In this document: positions 18,709 through 29,494 of the stretch, in pieces
Position numbering within the stretch: position 1 is the first letter of the stretch
Layout of the letters: each line of letters opens with the position of its first letter
Assembly (NCBI GenBank): GCA_030673845.1
Contig: JAUTCQ010000020.1
Coordinates: 1-64,000, forward strand
From: Verrucomicrobiota bacterium JB022
GTDB taxonomy: Bacteria; Verrucomicrobiota; Verrucomicrobiia; Opitutales; Oceanipulchritudinaceae
Reading direction: 5' to 3'
DNA length: 64,000 nt
The notes under the pieces: generated by a model
Database searches by the model: none
The model's input: only the letters and a program-made list of their open reading frames with translations
What the model was told of the DNA's origin: nothing
Made by a program: the position numbers and the translations under genes

Positions 18709-20907
18709 TCAAACTAGTTCGATGGTGACGGCGCAGCCTTTGTAGCTGGGCTGGCGCGAATGGGGATCGACAATTTGGTGAGTAAGGAAATTGGTGCCGG
18801 GGAAGTGCATCGGCAGGAAAACCTGGCCAGGTTGCACGGTGGGCACGATGACGGCGGTAGCGAGCGTTTCGCCGCGTCGCGAGCGGACCCGCACGCGCTG
18901 TTGCGGCTCGATGCCGAGGCGGTGGGCGTCGTCGGGGCAGATTTCGAGGCACAGCTCCTTGGGGCCGAGCTTGCGGAGCACGTCGCTCTTGGCCGAGCGG
19001 GTCTGCGTGTGCCATTGGGCGGAGCTGCCGCGCCCGGTGAGCAGCCAGAACGGGTATTCCCCATCGGTCGGCTCGGGCACGGCGGCGGGAGGATCGAAAT
19101 GGAAGCGTGCACGACCGCTGGGCGTAAAGAAGCGACCATCGGCGAAGAGGCGGCGCTCCTTCTCCGGCGCGATACCCTCCGGGCAGGGCCACTGGATTCC
19201 GCCCTGCTCGTCGAGGTGGTCGTAATCGCGGATGCCGGTGATGTCGCAGGGCTGGCCTCGGCTGACTTCCTTGAGCGTCTGGAATACGTCGGCGGGGCTC
19301 TGCCAGCGCTCAAACAGGCGGCTGTTGTCCCAGGTGTCGGAGAGTGCCTTGAAAATGTAGAAATCGGAGAGCGCCTGGCCGGGTGCGCGACGCGTCTTGC
19401 GAATGCGACCGATGCGGCGCTCGGAGTTGATAAAGACGCCGTCTTTCTCGCCCCAACCGGCGGCGGGCAACAGCAGGTCGGCCATCTGTGCGGTCTCGGT
19501 GCTGTGATACATGTCTTGCACCACGAGGAAGTCCAGTTGCTCGCGCAGTCGGCGGAAGCGGCCCTGCTCAATCCATGAATGGGCGGGGTTGGTCGCAATG
19601 ATCCACAGCCCCTTGATCTGCCCTGCCTCGACCGCTTCGAGGATCTGGTCGTAGGCGAGGCTGTTCTCGGTGGGGATGCGGTCGGGGTCGATTCCCAGCG
19701 CGGCCGCGACCTTTGTGCGGTGGGCCGGGTTCTTGAAGTCGTGGCCGCCGAGCAGGTTGGTCGTGTTGCTGAAGAGGCGGGAACCCATCGCATTGCACTG
19801 GCCGGTAATGGAGTTGGCCCCGGTGCCGGGCTTGCCGATGTTGCCGGTCATCAGCGCGAGGTTGATCAGCGACTGCGCGATGCGGGTGCCTTCGTAGCTC
19901 TGGTTGACTCCCATCGTCCACCAGAACGACACCCGCTTGCCCGAAGCCAGTAGCTCGGCAAAGCTCAGGATCTGTGCCTCCGTCAGGCCCGAACGGGCGG
20001 CGGCGGCCGGTAGGTCGTAGTCGCGGACAAAAGCGGCAAACTCGTCGAAACCTTCCGTATGGGCGTCCACGAAGGCCCGGTCCACCGCGCCCCACTCGAT
20101 GAGGAGGTTTGCGAGGCCGTAGAACAGCGCGAGGTCGCTCTTGGGCTGGATCGCGAGGTGGCGCGTCGCGGCCATGGCGGTCTCGGTCTTGCGCGGGTCG
20201 ACCACCACGATCTCGGGGCTGCGACGGTTGCGCATCACGCGCTGCCACATGATCGGGTGCGCGATGCAGGGGTTAGCCCCGACAAACACGATCACGTCGG
20301 ACTCTTCGTAGTCTGCGTAGGTGTAGGGGGGCGCGTCGAAGCCGAACGACTGTTTGTAGGCTGCCACGGCGGTGGCCATACACTGGCGGGTGTTGCCGTC
20401 GCCGTGCAGGACGCCCATCTGGAACTTCGCGAAACAACCGAGCATGGCCATTTCTTCGCAAGGGATTTGGCCCGTGCTCAGGAACGCAACGCTGGCCTTG
20501 CCGTGCTGCGCCTGAATCGCCTTGAAGCGGTCGCGGAAGGTCGCCAGCGCCTGGTGCCACTCGATGGGTTGCATGCCGCCGGCGCCGCGCAAGAGGGGCA
20601 CGGTGGCGCGGTCTGGAGCAGCCAGCGGCGTGAGGGCTTCCCAGCCTTTGGGGCAGGCCATCCCGAGGTTGACCGGATACTGCGGCGACGCGCTGAGGTT
20701 GATCGCCTCCCCTTGATGCAGGTGCACGTTGAGCGAACAGCCGGTGGCGCAAAAACCGCAGACGCTCTTGACCGTGGCGTCGGGCTGGAGGCGCGAGGGC
20801 AACTGACCGAGACCGAACTGGCCCGGACGGCGCACGAGATCTTCGGTCAGCGGGCCTTGCCAGCGGCGGAGGGAATAAGGGCGGTCTATCGTGTTTAAAG
20901 GGCTCAT
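18709..20907 (-). CDS. nasA: Assimilatory nitrate reductase catalytic subunit
   Basis: The 732-aa cytoplasmic molybdoenzyme binds one [4Fe-4S] cluster through C50, C53, C57 and C85 and then has the bis-MGD domains of the NasA/NarB group. Motifs include [28 protein letters not shown] and [11 protein letters not shown]. No Tat signal is present, consistent with a cytoplasmic assimilatory enzyme; the C-terminal BFD-type [2Fe-2S] domain found in some NasA proteins is absent. It reduces nitrate to nitrite using electrons from partner proteins. The start at [10 protein letters not shown] is supported by GGGAGG nine bases upstream and by a 4-base ATGA overlap with the preceding DmsB-DmsC gene, so the two are translationally coupled. 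Confidence 0.92.
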   Translation of the reverse strand: MSPLNTIDRPYSLRRWQGPLTEDLVRRPGQFGLGQLPSRLQPDATVKSVCGFCATGCSLNVHLHQGEAINLSASPQYPVNLGMACPKGWEALTPLAAPDRATVPLLRGAGGMQPIEWHQALATFRDRFKAIQAQHGKASVAFLSTGQIPCEEMAMLGCFAKFQMGVLHGDGNTRQCMATAVAAYKQSFGFDAPPYTYADYEESDVIVFVGANPCIAHPIMWQRVMRNRRSPEIVVVDPRKTETAMAATRHLAIQPKSDLALFYGLANLLIEWGAVDRAFVDAHTEGFDEFAAFVRDYDLPAAAARSGLTEAQILSFAELLASGKRVSFWWTMGVNQSYEGTRIAQSLINLALMTGNIGKPGTGANSITGQCNAMGSRLFSNTTNLLGGHDFKNPAHRTKVAAALGIDPDRIPTENSLAYDQILEAVEAGQIKGLWIIATNPAHSWIEQGRFRRLREQLDFLVVQDMYHSTETAQMADLLLPAAGWGEKDGVFINSERRIGRIRKTRRAPGQALSDFYIFKALSDTWDNSRLFERWQSPADVFQTLKEVSRGQPCDITGIRDYDHLDEQGGIQWPCPEGIAPEKERRLFADGRFFTPSGRARFHFDPPAAVPEPTDGEYPFWLLTGRGSSAQWHTQTRSAKSDVLRKLGPKELCLEICPDDAHRLGIEPQQRVRVRSRRGETLATAVIVPTVQPGQVFLPMHFPGTNFLTHQIVDPHSRQPSYKGCAVTIELV

Positions 20908-22433
20908 GCGGTCATACCTCCCGGCATTTTGGGTGCGTCGACGGCTTTGAAGAAGAGCACGCGCTCGCAGAATTCGCCCACGAGGAAGAGCAGCCCGGCC
21001 AGACCGGCCAAAAGCGGCAGCCCCAACGCAACGGAGGCTAACCACGCGGCGATGGCACCCCCACCCCAGGCGGCGCGAGCAAGGGTCCACCGCCGAAGCG
21101 GTCCGCGCATAAGGCGCGTGGAGACGCTTGACGTGCCCTTCGCCCAGAGCGGGCGAAATTCGAGGAAGAGCTTCGTGGCGAGTGCCCCGGCGGCGGCGAG
21201 GCCCCAGAGCGGTCCGGTGGCGAGGCTGAGCCCGGAGAGCGTAGCCGTGGCGGCGACGCCGAAGAAGCGCAGGCTCGTGCGTGGCCAGTGCCAGAAGCGG
21301 CGGTGCGTGTCGTGGTAGATCATCATGCTGCTGCCGACCGCGAGCCAGCCGAGCAGCGTCAGCCCGCCCCAGACCGGCAGGGGCAGCGCGAAAAGGAAAT
21401 GGTGCACGGCCACCAAGCTGAAGAACGCCGGTGCGTAGCCGCCGAAGAGCACGATCTCGCGGCTGAGCCAGGAGCGGCGCAGGCCGAGGAACGCGCGCCA
21501 GGCTCCGAGCGGGCGACCCAGGTGCAGGATGCTGGCGGTGAGGCCAGCCCCGAGCAGCACGGCAGTGATGGCCTCCAGCCAGAGCGGGTGATTCGTAAGC
21601 GTGGCGGCGGTTTGCAGGCCGACGGCGGCTTGGGTGAGCGTCAGCATCGCCACCAGCGGAGTGTGGGCGTGCTGGGGGCGCAGCACCTCGGTATCGGCGG
21701 CGCGAGCGTTTGCCGGCACCGGGCGCTGCGAGATGTAGCGGGTCGTCGGCCGGGTGTATTCCGGGGCTGGCGCGGCGGCGAGAAAGGCGTCGTTGGCTGG
21801 CTTTTCGGCGGCGGGTGCGGTCCTGGAGACGATCGTGATCTTGATCGCCTGGGTCGGGCAGGCTTGCACGCAGGCGGGGGCCTCGCCTTCAGCCAAACGT
21901 CCGTGGCACATGTCGCATTTGCGCACGATGCCCAGCCGCTCCGAGAACTTCGGCACGTCGTAGGGGCACTTGAGCACGCAGTATTGGCAGCCGATGCACT
22001 GGTCGTCGAGGTGGCGGACGATGCCCGTCAGCGGATCCTTCTCATAGGCGAGCACCGGGCAACCGTTCAGGCAACCGGGATCTTCGCAGTGGTGGCAAGC
22101 GCTGGTGATCGTCTGCTGATAAGGTGCGTTGCCGCTGCCGCCCACGATCAGGCCCACGTCGCGCCAGGTTTCTTCCTCTTCGAGGCCGTTGAGGCTGTGG
22201 CAGGCGGCGACACAGGCCTTGCAGCCGGTGCACGCGTCCATGTCGACCTCGAAGGCGTATTGCTCGCCCGGCTTGGGCTGGCTCAGCGGGATGAGGTCGC
22301 GGTAGTAGGGCGCCATGGCTGGGCCTCCCGCGTCGTGCAGCTTGGAGAAGCGTTCGACGGGCGTGCCCATGTCCTGCTGTTGCCGCAGGTATTGCTCGAT
22401 GGGCGAGCGCTCGACTGTGACCGAGTCGGACAT
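20904..22433 (-). CDS. Fused DmsB-type ferredoxin and DmsC-type membrane anchor
   Basis: The 509-aa protein has an N-terminal extension (about 1-65), then four Cys clusters ([41 protein letters not shown]...CVQACP; about 70-210) that would bind four [4Fe-4S] clusters. After a linker it has eight or so hydrophobic helices of the DmsC anchor family (about 255-500). In DMSO reductases these are two separate subunits that pass electrons from menaquinol to a molybdoenzyme. Here they are one polypeptide between nirA and nasA, overlapping nasA by ATGA. It probably links the quinone pool to NasA (inference), which is unusual for an assimilatory system. Confidence 0.88.
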   Translation of the reverse strand: MSDSVTVERSPIEQYLRQQQDMGTPVERFSKLHDAGGPAMAPYYRDLIPLSQPKPGEQYAFEVDMDACTGCKACVAACHSLNGLEEEETWRDVGLIVGGSGNAPYQQTITSACHHCEDPGCLNGCPVLAYEKDPLTGIVRHLDDQCIGCQYCVLKCPYDVPKFSERLGIVRKCDMCHGRLAEGEAPACVQACPTQAIKITIVSRTAPAAEKPANDAFLAAAPAPEYTRPTTRYISQRPVPANARAADTEVLRPQHAHTPLVAMLTLTQAAVGLQTAATLTNHPLWLEAITAVLLGAGLTASILHLGRPLGAWRAFLGLRRSWLSREIVLFGGYAPAFFSLVAVHHFLFALPLPVWGGLTLLGWLAVGSSMMIYHDTHRRFWHWPRTSLRFFGVAATATLSGLSLATGPLWGLAAAGALATKLFLEFRPLWAKGTSSVSTRLMRGPLRRWTLARAAWGGGAIAAWLASVALGLPLLAGLAGLLFLVGEFCERVLFFKAVDAPKMPGGMTA

Positions 22434-22440
22434 GCGTGGC

Positions 22441-24192
22441 TTACGCGGCGGCGGTTTGCAGCGAAAGGAGGTTCTTGAGTTCTTCGATCGTGTGGCGGCG
22501 CGTGAACTGCCAGAAGGTCTCGCCGGGCTCGCGGTGCTCCAGATAGCCCTCGACCACTTCGGCCAGCAGCGGCTTCAGCTCGTCGAACGGCACGCTGGCA
22601 AAGAGCTGGCGGCCGATGGACTGACGCTCGTCCACCCCACCCCCGACGAAGACATGGTAGCCCTCGACGCTGGAGTCGCCGCGCTTGACCTTCGCGCCCA
22701 GCAGGCCGATGTCGCCAATGTAGTGCTGGGCGCAGGAGTGCGGGCAGCCGGTCAGGTGAATGTTGATCGGGCGGTCGAGTTGGAAGCGCTCGGAAAGGTA
22801 ATCGCCGAGGGCGGCGGCATGGCCTTTGGTGTCGGTAGCGGCGTATTTGCAGCCCTGGTTGCCGGTGCAGGCGACGAGGCCCGCCTTGACCGTCGTGGTC
22901 TCGTGCGTCAGGCCGAGATCGCGCAGGCCTTGCAGCAGCGGCTCGACGTCTTCGCTGGCGACGTGGGGGATAAGCAGGTTTTGCCACACCGTGAGGCGGA
23001 TTTCGCCGGCCCCGTAACGGCTGGCGAGGGTGGCAATGCCCTTCATCTGGGCGGGCGACATGCGACCGACGGGCGTGACGACGCCAACGTAGTGGCGGCC
23101 GTCATTCTGCCCGTGCACGCCGACGTAGCCGTGCTGGTTAGTAGCGGGGCGCGGCTCGCACTTGTCCAGCGCGAGGCGGCGGAGCGGGAACGCGAGCTTC
23201 TTGGCGACCTCGTCGAGGTATTTCTCCACACCCCACTCGTCGACCAGATACTTGAGGCGCGCCTTGTTGCGGTTGGTACGGTTGCCGTGCTCAATGAACA
23301 CGCGCACCATCGCGGCGGCGACCGGGATGGCCTCACTGGGCTTGATCAGGAGGCCGCAGTCGCTGGCGAACTGCCGGTGACCGGTTATGCCGCAGAGCTG
23401 CACGCGGAAGTAGACGCCTGGCTCCACCCCGTGGCCTTCGCCGACGCGGGTGGCGTAAAAGCCGATGTCGTTGGTATCGGCGCAGACGCTGATCGAGCCG
23501 CCGCTGTCGAACGCGATGTTGAACTTGCGCGGCAGGCCGTAGAGGTCGCGGTGGTTGAGGATGTAATGGTGCATGGCCCGCGCGTAGGGCATCACGTCGA
23601 TCAGCTCTTGCGCATCGAAGCCGGAGGTGGGCGAGGCGGTGACGTTGCGGATGTTGTCCGCCCCGGAGCCGCGGGAGGTCAGGCCCAGCTCGTCGAGCTT
23701 GATCAGGGTGTTGATCGTGTCGCGCGGCATGATCTCGCGGATCTGGAGGTTGGCGCGGGTGGTAACGTGCGCGTAGCCCCCACCCCAGTCTTCGGCGATC
23801 TCGGCGAGGCCGGCGAGCTGGTGGCTGAGCAGGCGGCCCCCCGCGATGCGGCAGCGCAGCATGAAGCTGTCTTGCGCGGGCTTGACGTGGAAGAGGCCGT
23901 AAAACTTGAAGCGGAACATGTCGCCCCCCTCGGGGAACTGGTCGACCTCGGAAAGCGCGACGATCTTGTCCCACACGTCGAGGCCGTTTTGCTCATGCTT
24001 GATCCGCTCTTCCTTGCACAGGTCTTCGAGCGGGGTGCCGTAGACGATTTCCTCCTCCACGGCCTGCTGCGGATCGCCCGTAAACTGCCCCTGCCGGTTC
24101 TGCCCGAGGAAGGGCAAGCCACGCTGCTGCACGCCCGCAAAAAAGCCTTGCAGGTATTGCTTCTGTTCGTCGGTGAAAGCGGCGGTATTCAT
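22441..24192 (-). CDS. nirA: Ferredoxin-type assimilatory nitrite reductase
   Basis: The 583-aa protein has two ferredoxin-like half-domains and the sirohaem/[4Fe-4S] ligands CTGNQGCK and [13 protein letters not shown] (last third). Other family motifs are [18 protein letters not shown] and [20 protein letters not shown]. It carries out the six-electron reduction of nitrite to ammonium in the cytoplasm. Sulfite reductases of the same family are the alternative, but the nitrate context decides. The gene ends seven bases before dmsBC and starts after inverted-repeat element 2. The leader is pyrimidine-rich, without a Shine-Dalgarno site. Confidence 0.92.
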   Translation of the reverse strand: MNTAAFTDEQKQYLQGFFAGVQQRGLPFLGQNRQGQFTGDPQQAVEEEIVYGTPLEDLCKEERIKHEQNGLDVWDKIVALSEVDQFPEGGDMFRFKFYGLFHVKPAQDSFMLRCRIAGGRLLSHQLAGLAEIAEDWGGGYAHVTTRANLQIREIMPRDTINTLIKLDELGLTSRGSGADNIRNVTASPTSGFDAQELIDVMPYARAMHHYILNHRDLYGLPRKFNIAFDSGGSISVCADTNDIGFYATRVGEGHGVEPGVYFRVQLCGITGHRQFASDCGLLIKPSEAIPVAAAMVRVFIEHGNRTNRNKARLKYLVDEWGVEKYLDEVAKKLAFPLRRLALDKCEPRPATNQHGYVGVHGQNDGRHYVGVVTPVGRMSPAQMKGIATLASRYGAGEIRLTVWQNLLIPHVASEDVEPLLQGLRDLGLTHETTTVKAGLVACTGNQGCKYAATDTKGHAAALGDYLSERFQLDRPINIHLTGCPHSCAQHYIGDIGLLGAKVKRGDSSVEGYHVFVGGGVDERQSIGRQLFASVPFDELKPLLAEVVEGYLEHREPGETFWQFTRRHTIEELKNLLSLQTAAA

Positions 24193-24212
24193 GATGAAAA
24201 AAGGTTTATGAT

Positions 24213-24301
24213 GAACAGGAGTTAGAGGAGTTTCAGGAGTTCCAAACAGGAGGTTTTCGATTCTCTTTAATCAACTCCCTACACTCCCAAAACTTCTGTT
24301 C
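24213..24301. repeat. Inverted-repeat element 2 (AGGAGTT family), nrtD/nirA gap
   Basis: Two 29-base arms (24213-24241 and 24273-24301) are imperfectly inverted, beginning GAACAGGAGTT on one side and ending CTTCTGTTC on the other. The left arm is made of nine-base steps, AGGAGTTAG, AGGAGTTTC, AGGAGTTCC. The sequence closely resembles element 1. Confidence 0.75.
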
Positions 24302-24314
24302 CAATTATCTTATA

Positions 24315-25187
24315 TTAAAAGATGGCGGCGATGCGCTGCATCACGGTTTGCTTGGGCTTGTTTGGAGCCGTGGTAGCTTTATTTTTCTTCGCGGCGTGCT
24401 TCTGTTCTTCGCATTCGTCGAGGAACGAAAGCAGGGCCTGGCGGTAGCGGTAAAACTGGTCCGTCTCCAGCAGGGCGGCGCGGTCGCGGGGGCGCTCGAA
24501 CTCGATGTCGAGCACGCGCCCGACCTTCGCCCCGGGGCCGTTGGTCATCATGCACACGCGGTCGGACATGTAGATGGCTTCGTCCACGTCGTGCGTGATG
24601 ATCATCGTGGTGATGTGCTCGCGGTCGAGGATCTCGAGGATCACGTCCTGCAACTCCATGCGGGTGAGCGAATCGAGGCGGCCAAAGGGCTCATCGAGCA
24701 GCAACATCTTGGGCTTCAGCGCGACGGCGCGGGCAATGCCTACCCGCTGCTGCATCCCGCCCGACATCTCGCGCGGGTATTTGTGCATCGAATCGGCCAG
24801 CCCGACGACGCTGAGCGAATACTCCACGATGTCGTGGCGCTGCTGCTTGGTGGCGTGCGGGTAGACGCGGTCGACCCCCATCTTGACGTTCTGGAAAGCC
24901 GTCATCCACGGCAGCAGGCAGGGCGCTTGAAAGACTACCGCGCGGTCCGGACCAGGGCCGTCGATTTCGTGGCCGTCGACCACGATACCGCCCGCGCTGA
25001 TCGGGTTGAGCCCAGCGACCATCGTCAGGACCGTGCTCTTGCCGCAACCGGAGTGGCCGATGACGGAGATAACCTCCCCCTGACGCACGATAAGGTTAAA
25101 ACCATCGACAACCTTCACGTCTTCGCCGAAGGGATTCGGGTAGGCTTTGACGAGGTTGGAAATTTCTACGTAGCGGTCCTGGCGCAT
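24315..25187 (-). CDS. nrtD: Nitrate ABC transporter ATP-binding protein
   Basis: The 290-aa ATPase has Walker [11 protein letters not shown]-loop QAPCLLPW, signature [14 protein letters not shown], Walker [10 protein letters not shown] and H-loop ITHDVDEA. Sequence features such as [13 protein letters not shown] are those of NrtD/CmpD in nitrate/bicarbonate importers. It powers nitrate uptake with the NrtB permease. A basic, Lys-rich tail (about 255-290) follows the ATPase core. It is transcribed behind the second ATPase gene and before nirA, with inverted repeats in both gaps. Confidence 0.88.
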   Translation of the reverse strand: MRQDRYVEISNLVKAYPNPFGEDVKVVDGFNLIVRQGEVISVIGHSGCGKSTVLTMVAGLNPISAGGIVVDGHEIDGPGPDRAVVFQAPCLLPWMTAFQNVKMGVDRVYPHATKQQRHDIVEYSLSVVGLADSMHKYPREMSGGMQQRVGIARAVALKPKMLLLDEPFGRLDSLTRMELQDVILEILDREHITTMIITHDVDEAIYMSDRVCMMTNGPGAKVGRVLDIEFERPRDRAALLETDQFYRYRQALLSFLDECEEQKHAAKKNKATTAPNKPKQTVMQRIAAIF

Positions 25188-25215
25188 GATGAATATTGAG
25201 GAAAATTAAGGATTT

Positions 25216-25286
25216 AACAGAAGCACGCTAAGAACACTAAGTTCTAAAATTTATGCCATTCTTTGCGCTCTTGGTGCTCTTCTGTT
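25216..25286. repeat. Inverted-repeat element 3 (AACAGAAG family), between ATPase genes
   Basis: An arm beginning AACAGAAGCACGCTAAGAAC (from 25216) faces an arm ending GCTCTTCTGTT (to 25286). The outer eight bases are perfect and the rest pairs with a bulge. The left arm shares the 14-base flank GGATTTAACAGAAG with element 4. Confidence 0.65.
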
Positions 25287-25297
25287 GAGAGATTTAC

Positions 25298-26191
25298 TTA
25301 AGCCGCGGTGTCGGTCTTGGACTTGCGTTCCCAGACGCGCGTGCGGCGCGTTTCGTAGAAGTCGTGCGGGCGCACGTCGGGCATCTCCTTGCGCTGGTCG
25401 GTCCGCAGGGCTTTGGCCTCCTTATTAAGGCCGATTAGGTATTGCGAGATGCGGGTGCGCAGGTGCTTGAACGCCGGGTCGGAGTTCGAGAGGGTGCGGT
25501 CGCGGGGGCGCGGCAGGTCGATCTCGAAGGCGTCGGCCAGGGTGGCATTCGGGCCCATCGTGAGCGGCACCACGCGGTCGGCCATCAGCAGGGCCTCGTC
25601 GACATCGTTGGTGATCATGACGACGGTGCGGCGGTCTTCTTCCCAAATGCGGACGATCTCGTCTTGCAGGTTGGCGCGGGTGAGGGCGTCGAGGGCCGAG
25701 AGCGGTTCGTCGAGCAGGATCACCTCGGGCTGCATGGCAAGCGTCCGGGCGAGCGATACCCGCTGGCGCATCCCGCCGGAGAGCTCGTGCGGCTTCTTCT
25801 CGGTCGCGGGCGTGAGGCTGACCATCTCGATATAGCGCTCGATGTGGGCCTTGCGCTGAGCCTTGCTGTGCTTGGGGAAGACCTGCTTCACCGCGAGCTC
25901 GATGTTGCCGTAGACGCTGAGCCAGGGCAGCAGCGAGTAGTTCTGAAACATGATGCCGCGCTCCGGGCCGGGCTCGGTCACCGGCTTGCCCTTCATGCGC
26001 ACCTGGCCTTTCTCGGGCTGCTGCAGACCGGCGAGGAGCGAAACGAGGGTGCTCTTGCCGCTACCGGAGAAGCCGATGATGGCGACGAATTCGTTTTCCC
26101 GCACCTGCAGGTTGACGTCCTTCAGCACCTCCGTGCGGTTGTTCGGCGGACCGAAGCCAAGGGAGACGTTGTCGAGTTCGAGAAAGGCCAT
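25298..26191 (-). CDS. Second nitrate ABC transporter ATP-binding protein
   Basis: The 297-aa ATPase has Walker [11 protein letters not shown]-loop QNYSLLPW, signature [14 protein letters not shown], Walker [10 protein letters not shown] and the unusual H-loop TNDVDEA, in which Asn replaces the canonical His. The position matches NrtC, but the C-terminal solute-binding domain of cyanobacterial NrtC is missing; instead there is a ~60-aa charged tail. It probably forms a heterodimer with NrtD, and the H-to-N change may make one ATP site weak. The start at MAFLELDN was chosen over a longer in-frame extension that has no conserved content. Confidence 0.85.
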   Translation of the reverse strand: MAFLELDNVSLGFGPPNNRTEVLKDVNLQVRENEFVAIIGFSGSGKSTLVSLLAGLQQPEKGQVRMKGKPVTEPGPERGIMFQNYSLLPWLSVYGNIELAVKQVFPKHSKAQRKAHIERYIEMVSLTPATEKKPHELSGGMRQRVSLARTLAMQPEVILLDEPLSALDALTRANLQDEIVRIWEEDRRTVVMITNDVDEALLMADRVVPLTMGPNATLADAFEIDLPRPRDRTLSNSDPAFKHLRTRISQYLIGLNKEAKALRTDQRKEMPDVRPHDFYETRRTRVWERKSKTDTAA

Positions 26192-26212
26192 GATAAAGAA
26201 AGGTTTGGATTT

Positions 26213-26298
26213 AACAGAAGAACACGAAGGGCACGAAGAGTTCAGAATGAACAAGATTTTTCATGTCCCTTTCTCTGAGTTCTTTGTGTCCTTCTGTT
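26213..26298. repeat. Inverted-repeat element 4 (AACAGAAG family), nrtB/ATPase gap
   Basis: AACAGAAGAACACGAAG (26213-26229) is inverted at 26282-26298 with two changes, both compatible with G-U pairing on one strand. Inside, the arms carry further ACGAAG-type steps. It shares GGATTTAACAGAAG with element 3 and fills most of the intergenic gap. Confidence 0.75.
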
Positions 26299-26314
26299 GA
26301 ACAGGTTTTTCCCC

Positions 26315-27928
26315 TTACAGCGCGGTGGGGGCGCCGTCGAAGGAGACGAGGCGTTGGAAGACGATCATGATGCGGTCGAGGGCGAGGCCGATGGCGCCGA
26401 CCACGAAGACGACCACGAACATCTGGGCGAAGGTCTGCGAGGAGCCGTTGTTGAACATGTCCCACACAAACTTGCCGATGCCTTCGCTGGAGCTGAGCAG
26501 CTCGGCGGCGATCAGCACCATCCAGCCCACCCCGAGGGAGATGCGCAGGCCGGCAAAGATCAGCGGCAGCGCGGACGGGATCACGATCTTCACCAGACGG
26601 CTCCAGAAGCCGAGGCGCAGCACGCGGGCGACGTTGAGGTGGTCCTTGTCGATCGCAGCGACGCCGAACGCGGTGTTGACCAAGGTGGGCCAGAGCGAGC
26701 AGAGCGCGACGGTGATGGCGGAAGACAGGAACGCAGGGTTCACGTCATACGCGCCGAGGAAGGGGATGGCGTTGAAGAAGTCGAGCAAGGCCGAGTTATC
26801 GGGCTCGGGGATGAATCCGCCGACGATGATGAACACGATGGGGAGCCACACGATGGGCGAAACCGGCTTGAAGAGGCTGATCAGCGGCGTCATCGCGGCC
26901 ATGAAGACCCGATTGAGGCCGCAGAGAATGCCGATTGGGATGGCGACGATCGAAGCGAGCACAAAGCCGGTGAAGACGCAGAGGATACTGCGTGCGATCT
27001 GGTCGGGCAGCGTCCAGGGCTTGGCGTAGGTGGAGGTTTCGATACGGCTGAGCGTCTGCTCTTGCGCGAGTATCTGGTTGGCCAGAGCGAGGGTATCGTC
27101 GCCGCTCTGGGCACCGAGGAAGGCTTCTTCGCGCTCCTTGAGCTGCGCCTGAGCCTCGGCCAGCTTCAGGCTCTGGCTGTCGGTGGTGAGGATGTCGCGG
27201 CGCTTGCGGAGGAATTGCAGCTCTTGCGCGGCGGCGTTGCTGGCGCGGCGGGCGGCTTCCAGCTCGGGCGACCGGGCGTTTTCGATCTCGCTGATCTGGT
27301 CTTTGAAGGCACTCAGTTTGTTCTTCTCCGCTTCTTCCCAGGCGCGATGTTCGCGCACGGCGGCAAGGAACTCCTGACGCGCTTCGGCGTCGCCGGCGGG
27401 CAGTTGGGCGGCCTCAGCGGACAGGGCCGCCTCGCGCTGCTTCGACTCATCGCGGAAGGCCACGCGCAGGTCGCGGTATTCGTCGTAAAGCGGCTTGGCT
27501 TGCTCCATCATCTGGCTGCGGTAGGTCTCTTCGACCTTGCCCAGCTCTTCGGCGCGCTGTTGGGCCAGCGGCTCCAGCTCGGCCATGCGGACCTCAACGG
27601 CGGCGAGGGCCTTTTCGCGGTCGGCACCCGAACGGAGGTAATCCGCGGCCTTGGTGTCTTCCCACTCGTCGAATTGCCAGGTGTCGCGGCCGGCCTGGTA
27701 GACGACGGCGGGCGACGGCACCTCACCGGCCTTGGTCTTGTGGCGAGGACCCACGTAGGCCCACAAGGCGACGAAAGCGGCGAGCGTCAGGAGCGGGATG
27801 ACGATAAAGAGGCCGATGCGGCGCAGCTGCTCCTTGGGCTCTTCGCCGTAGAGGAGGCGCACGACGGGGTCGAAGACCTGCAGGCCGGCGACGTCGATGG
27901 CTTTGAGAAGCTTGTATTTGAAGGCCAT
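26315..27928 (-). CDS. nrtB: Nitrate ABC permease with large coiled-coil insertion
   Basis: The 537-aa protein begins [16 protein letters not shown], has one membrane helix (about 38-58), then ~240 residues that are charged and rich in Glu, Ala, Lys and Gln (about 62-300). These are predicted to be largely coiled coil (for example [20 protein letters not shown]). The standard BPD permease domain follows (about 305-530), with six helices and an EAA-like loop around [17 protein letters not shown]. Ordinary NrtB proteins are about 275 aa and lack this insert. The insert would lie in the periplasm, between nitrate-binding NrtA and the channel. Its start has no Shine-Dalgarno site (CCACCTTTCC leader). 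Upstream, 97 bases separate it from nrtA. Confidence 0.85.
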   Translation of the reverse strand: MAFKYKLLKAIDVAGLQVFDPVVRLLYGEEPKEQLRRIGLFIVIPLLTLAAFVALWAYVGPRHKTKAGEVPSPAVVYQAGRDTWQFDEWEDTKAADYLRSGADREKALAAVEVRMAELEPLAQQRAEELGKVEETYRSQMMEQAKPLYDEYRDLRVAFRDESKQREAALSAEAAQLPAGDAEARQEFLAAVREHRAWEEAEKNKLSAFKDQISEIENARSPELEAARRASNAAAQELQFLRKRRDILTTDSQSLKLAEAQAQLKEREEAFLGAQSGDDTLALANQILAQEQTLSRIETSTYAKPWTLPDQIARSILCVFTGFVLASIVAIPIGILCGLNRVFMAAMTPLISLFKPVSPIVWLPIVFIIVGGFIPEPDNSALLDFFNAIPFLGAYDVNPAFLSSAITVALCSLWPTLVNTAFGVAAIDKDHLNVARVLRLGFWSRLVKIVIPSALPLIFAGLRISLGVGWMVLIAAELLSSSEGIGKFVWDMFNNGSSQTFAQMFVVVFVVGAIGLALDRIMIVFQRLVSFDGAPTAL

Positions 27929-28025
27929 GGTGGGTGGTGCGGGAAAGGTGGTTGGGAGGTCTGGGCCGATCCCGGGCGGCGAATGGCAAGACGCCGCCCG
28001 GGCCGGTGGTTTCCAGGCTGTTACG

Positions 28026-29378
28026 TCACTTGCCGGCCGTCGTGCCGGCAAAGTCCTTGTTGCCGATCTGGTGGCTGTTGAGGTAGCCGATCGGGTCGTG
28101 GGCGTCGAAAGCGATGCCGTCGATAAAGGCGGAGGTGGCAGGCTTGTAGCCGTCGGTCTCCCACGGGATCTCGCTCTTTTCGATCAGGCCCTCGTCGAGC
28201 AGCTCTTGAGCGGCGGCCAGATAGACTTCGGGGAGGTAGACTTTCCTGGCCGTCTCTGCATACCACTCGGCGGGCTTGGCTTCGGTGATCTGGCCCCAAC
28301 GGCGCATTTGCGTGAGGAACCAGATGCCGTCGCTGTACCACGGGTAGGTGGCGTGATACTTGTAAAAGACGTTAAAGTCGGGCATCTCGCGCTTGTCGGT
28401 CTTCTGGAAGTAGAAGTAGCCGGTCATCGAATTCTTGATCACGTTGAAGTCGGCGCCCACGTAGTTGGGCTGGCTGAGGATGCGCACGGCCTCGTCGCGG
28501 TTGACGTAGTGGCCGCTGGCGTCGGCTTCATCGAGCCAGCGCCCGGCGCGGATCAGCGCCTTGACGACGGCCACGTGGGTGTTCGGGTTGGAATCGGCCC
28601 ACTTTTTCGTGACGCCGAAGACCTTTTCCGGGTTGTTCTGCCAGATGTCGTAATTCGTCACGACCGGCACCCCGATGCCCTTGGTCACCGCTTGCTGGTT
28701 CCAGGGCTCGCCCACGCAGTAGCCGTGAATGTTGCCAGCTTCGAGCACGGTGGGCATCATCGGCGGCGGCGTGACCGACAGCTCGACCTGGGCGTCCGTG
28801 CGGCCCCCAACATCGGTCTCGGTATACATGCCGGGGTGGATGCCGGCGGCGGCGAGCCAGTAGCGCAGCTCGTAATTGTGGGTCGAGACGGGGAAGACCA
28901 TGCCCATCTGGAGCTTCTGGCCCGTGGCGAGCATTTCATCGACAATGGGCTTGAGCGCGGTGGCCGGGATCGGGTGCTCCGGGAAGGGGGTGTCGAGGTC
29001 GAAGTCGATCTCCTGCATGCGTTCCCAGATATTATTGGAGACGGTGATCGCGTTGCCGTTGAGGTCCATCGTGAAGGCCGTGACCACATGGGCCTGCGTG
29101 CCGATGCCGATGGTGGCGGCGATGGGCTGGCCGCTGAGCATGTGGGCGCCGTCGATGTTGCCGTTGATGACGTTGTCGAGCAGCGTCTTCCAGTTGGGCT
29201 GGGCAACGACTTCGACCGACAGGCCTTCGTCCTGGAAAAAGCCCTTCTCCTTCGCGATGACGAGGGGGGCGCAGTCGGTGAGTTTGATGAACCCAAATTT
29301 GAGTTCGGTCTTCTCCAGCGCCGCAAAGGAAGAGGCGACGGTGAGGAGGGTGGCGCAAAAAGTGACCAGGCTTTTCAT
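28026..29378 (-). CDS. nrtA: Periplasmic nitrate-binding protein
   Basis: The 450-aa CmpA/NrtA-family protein has a signal peptide (about 1-19, ending SSFA) and the core motifs [37 protein letters not shown] and [15 protein letters not shown]. No lipobox Cys is seen, so it may be a soluble periplasmic protein rather than a lipoprotein. It delivers nitrate (possibly nitrite) to NrtB. It follows the porin gene on the same strand with 158 bases between them, which contain a T-N11-A palindrome (29495-29511) and a motif shared with the NasS/LysR promoter (29456-29469). Confidence 0.9.
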   Translation of the reverse strand: MKSLVTFCATLLTVASSFAALEKTELKFGFIKLTDCAPLVIAKEKGFFQDEGLSVEVVAQPNWKTLLDNVINGNIDGAHMLSGQPIAATIGIGTQAHVVTAFTMDLNGNAITVSNNIWERMQEIDFDLDTPFPEHPIPATALKPIVDEMLATGQKLQMGMVFPVSTHNYELRYWLAAAGIHPGMYTETDVGGRTDAQVELSVTPPPMMPTVLEAGNIHGYCVGEPWNQQAVTKGIGVPVVTNYDIWQNNPEKVFGVTKKWADSNPNTHVAVVKALIRAGRWLDEADASGHYVNRDEAVRILSQPNYVGADFNVIKNSMTGYFYFQKTDKREMPDFNVFYKYHATYPWYSDGIWFLTQMRRWGQITEAKPAEWYAETARKVYLPEVYLAAAQELLDEGLIEKSEIPWETDGYKPATSAFIDGIAFDAHDPIGYLNSHQIGNKDFAGTTAGK

Positions 29379-29455
29379 GGATAGCGAATGGATGGGTCTG
29401 GTGTGATCGCAGTGGTTAATTTTTCTTATGAGCGGCTGTGGTGCCAGTGGTGCCA

Positions 29456-29469
29456 ATTGGCCAAAACTG
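29456..29469. promoter_or_regulatory. Motif ATTGGCCAAAACTG shared with the nasS/lysR promoter
   Basis: Thirteen of 14 bases match ATTGGCCAAAGCTG at 32097-32110, in the divergent promoter between the NasS-like and LysR genes. The core TTGGCCAA is a perfect palindrome. It lies about 78 bases upstream of the nrtA start. Confidence 0.4.
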
Positions 29470-29494
29470 TGCAGGCGATTCGGTTCACGCAGCG

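Noticed and set aside
22315-24225. A 636-codon antisense frame opposite nirA
   Set aside because: No recognisable motif; nirA on the other strand has the full sirohaem/Fe-S signature.
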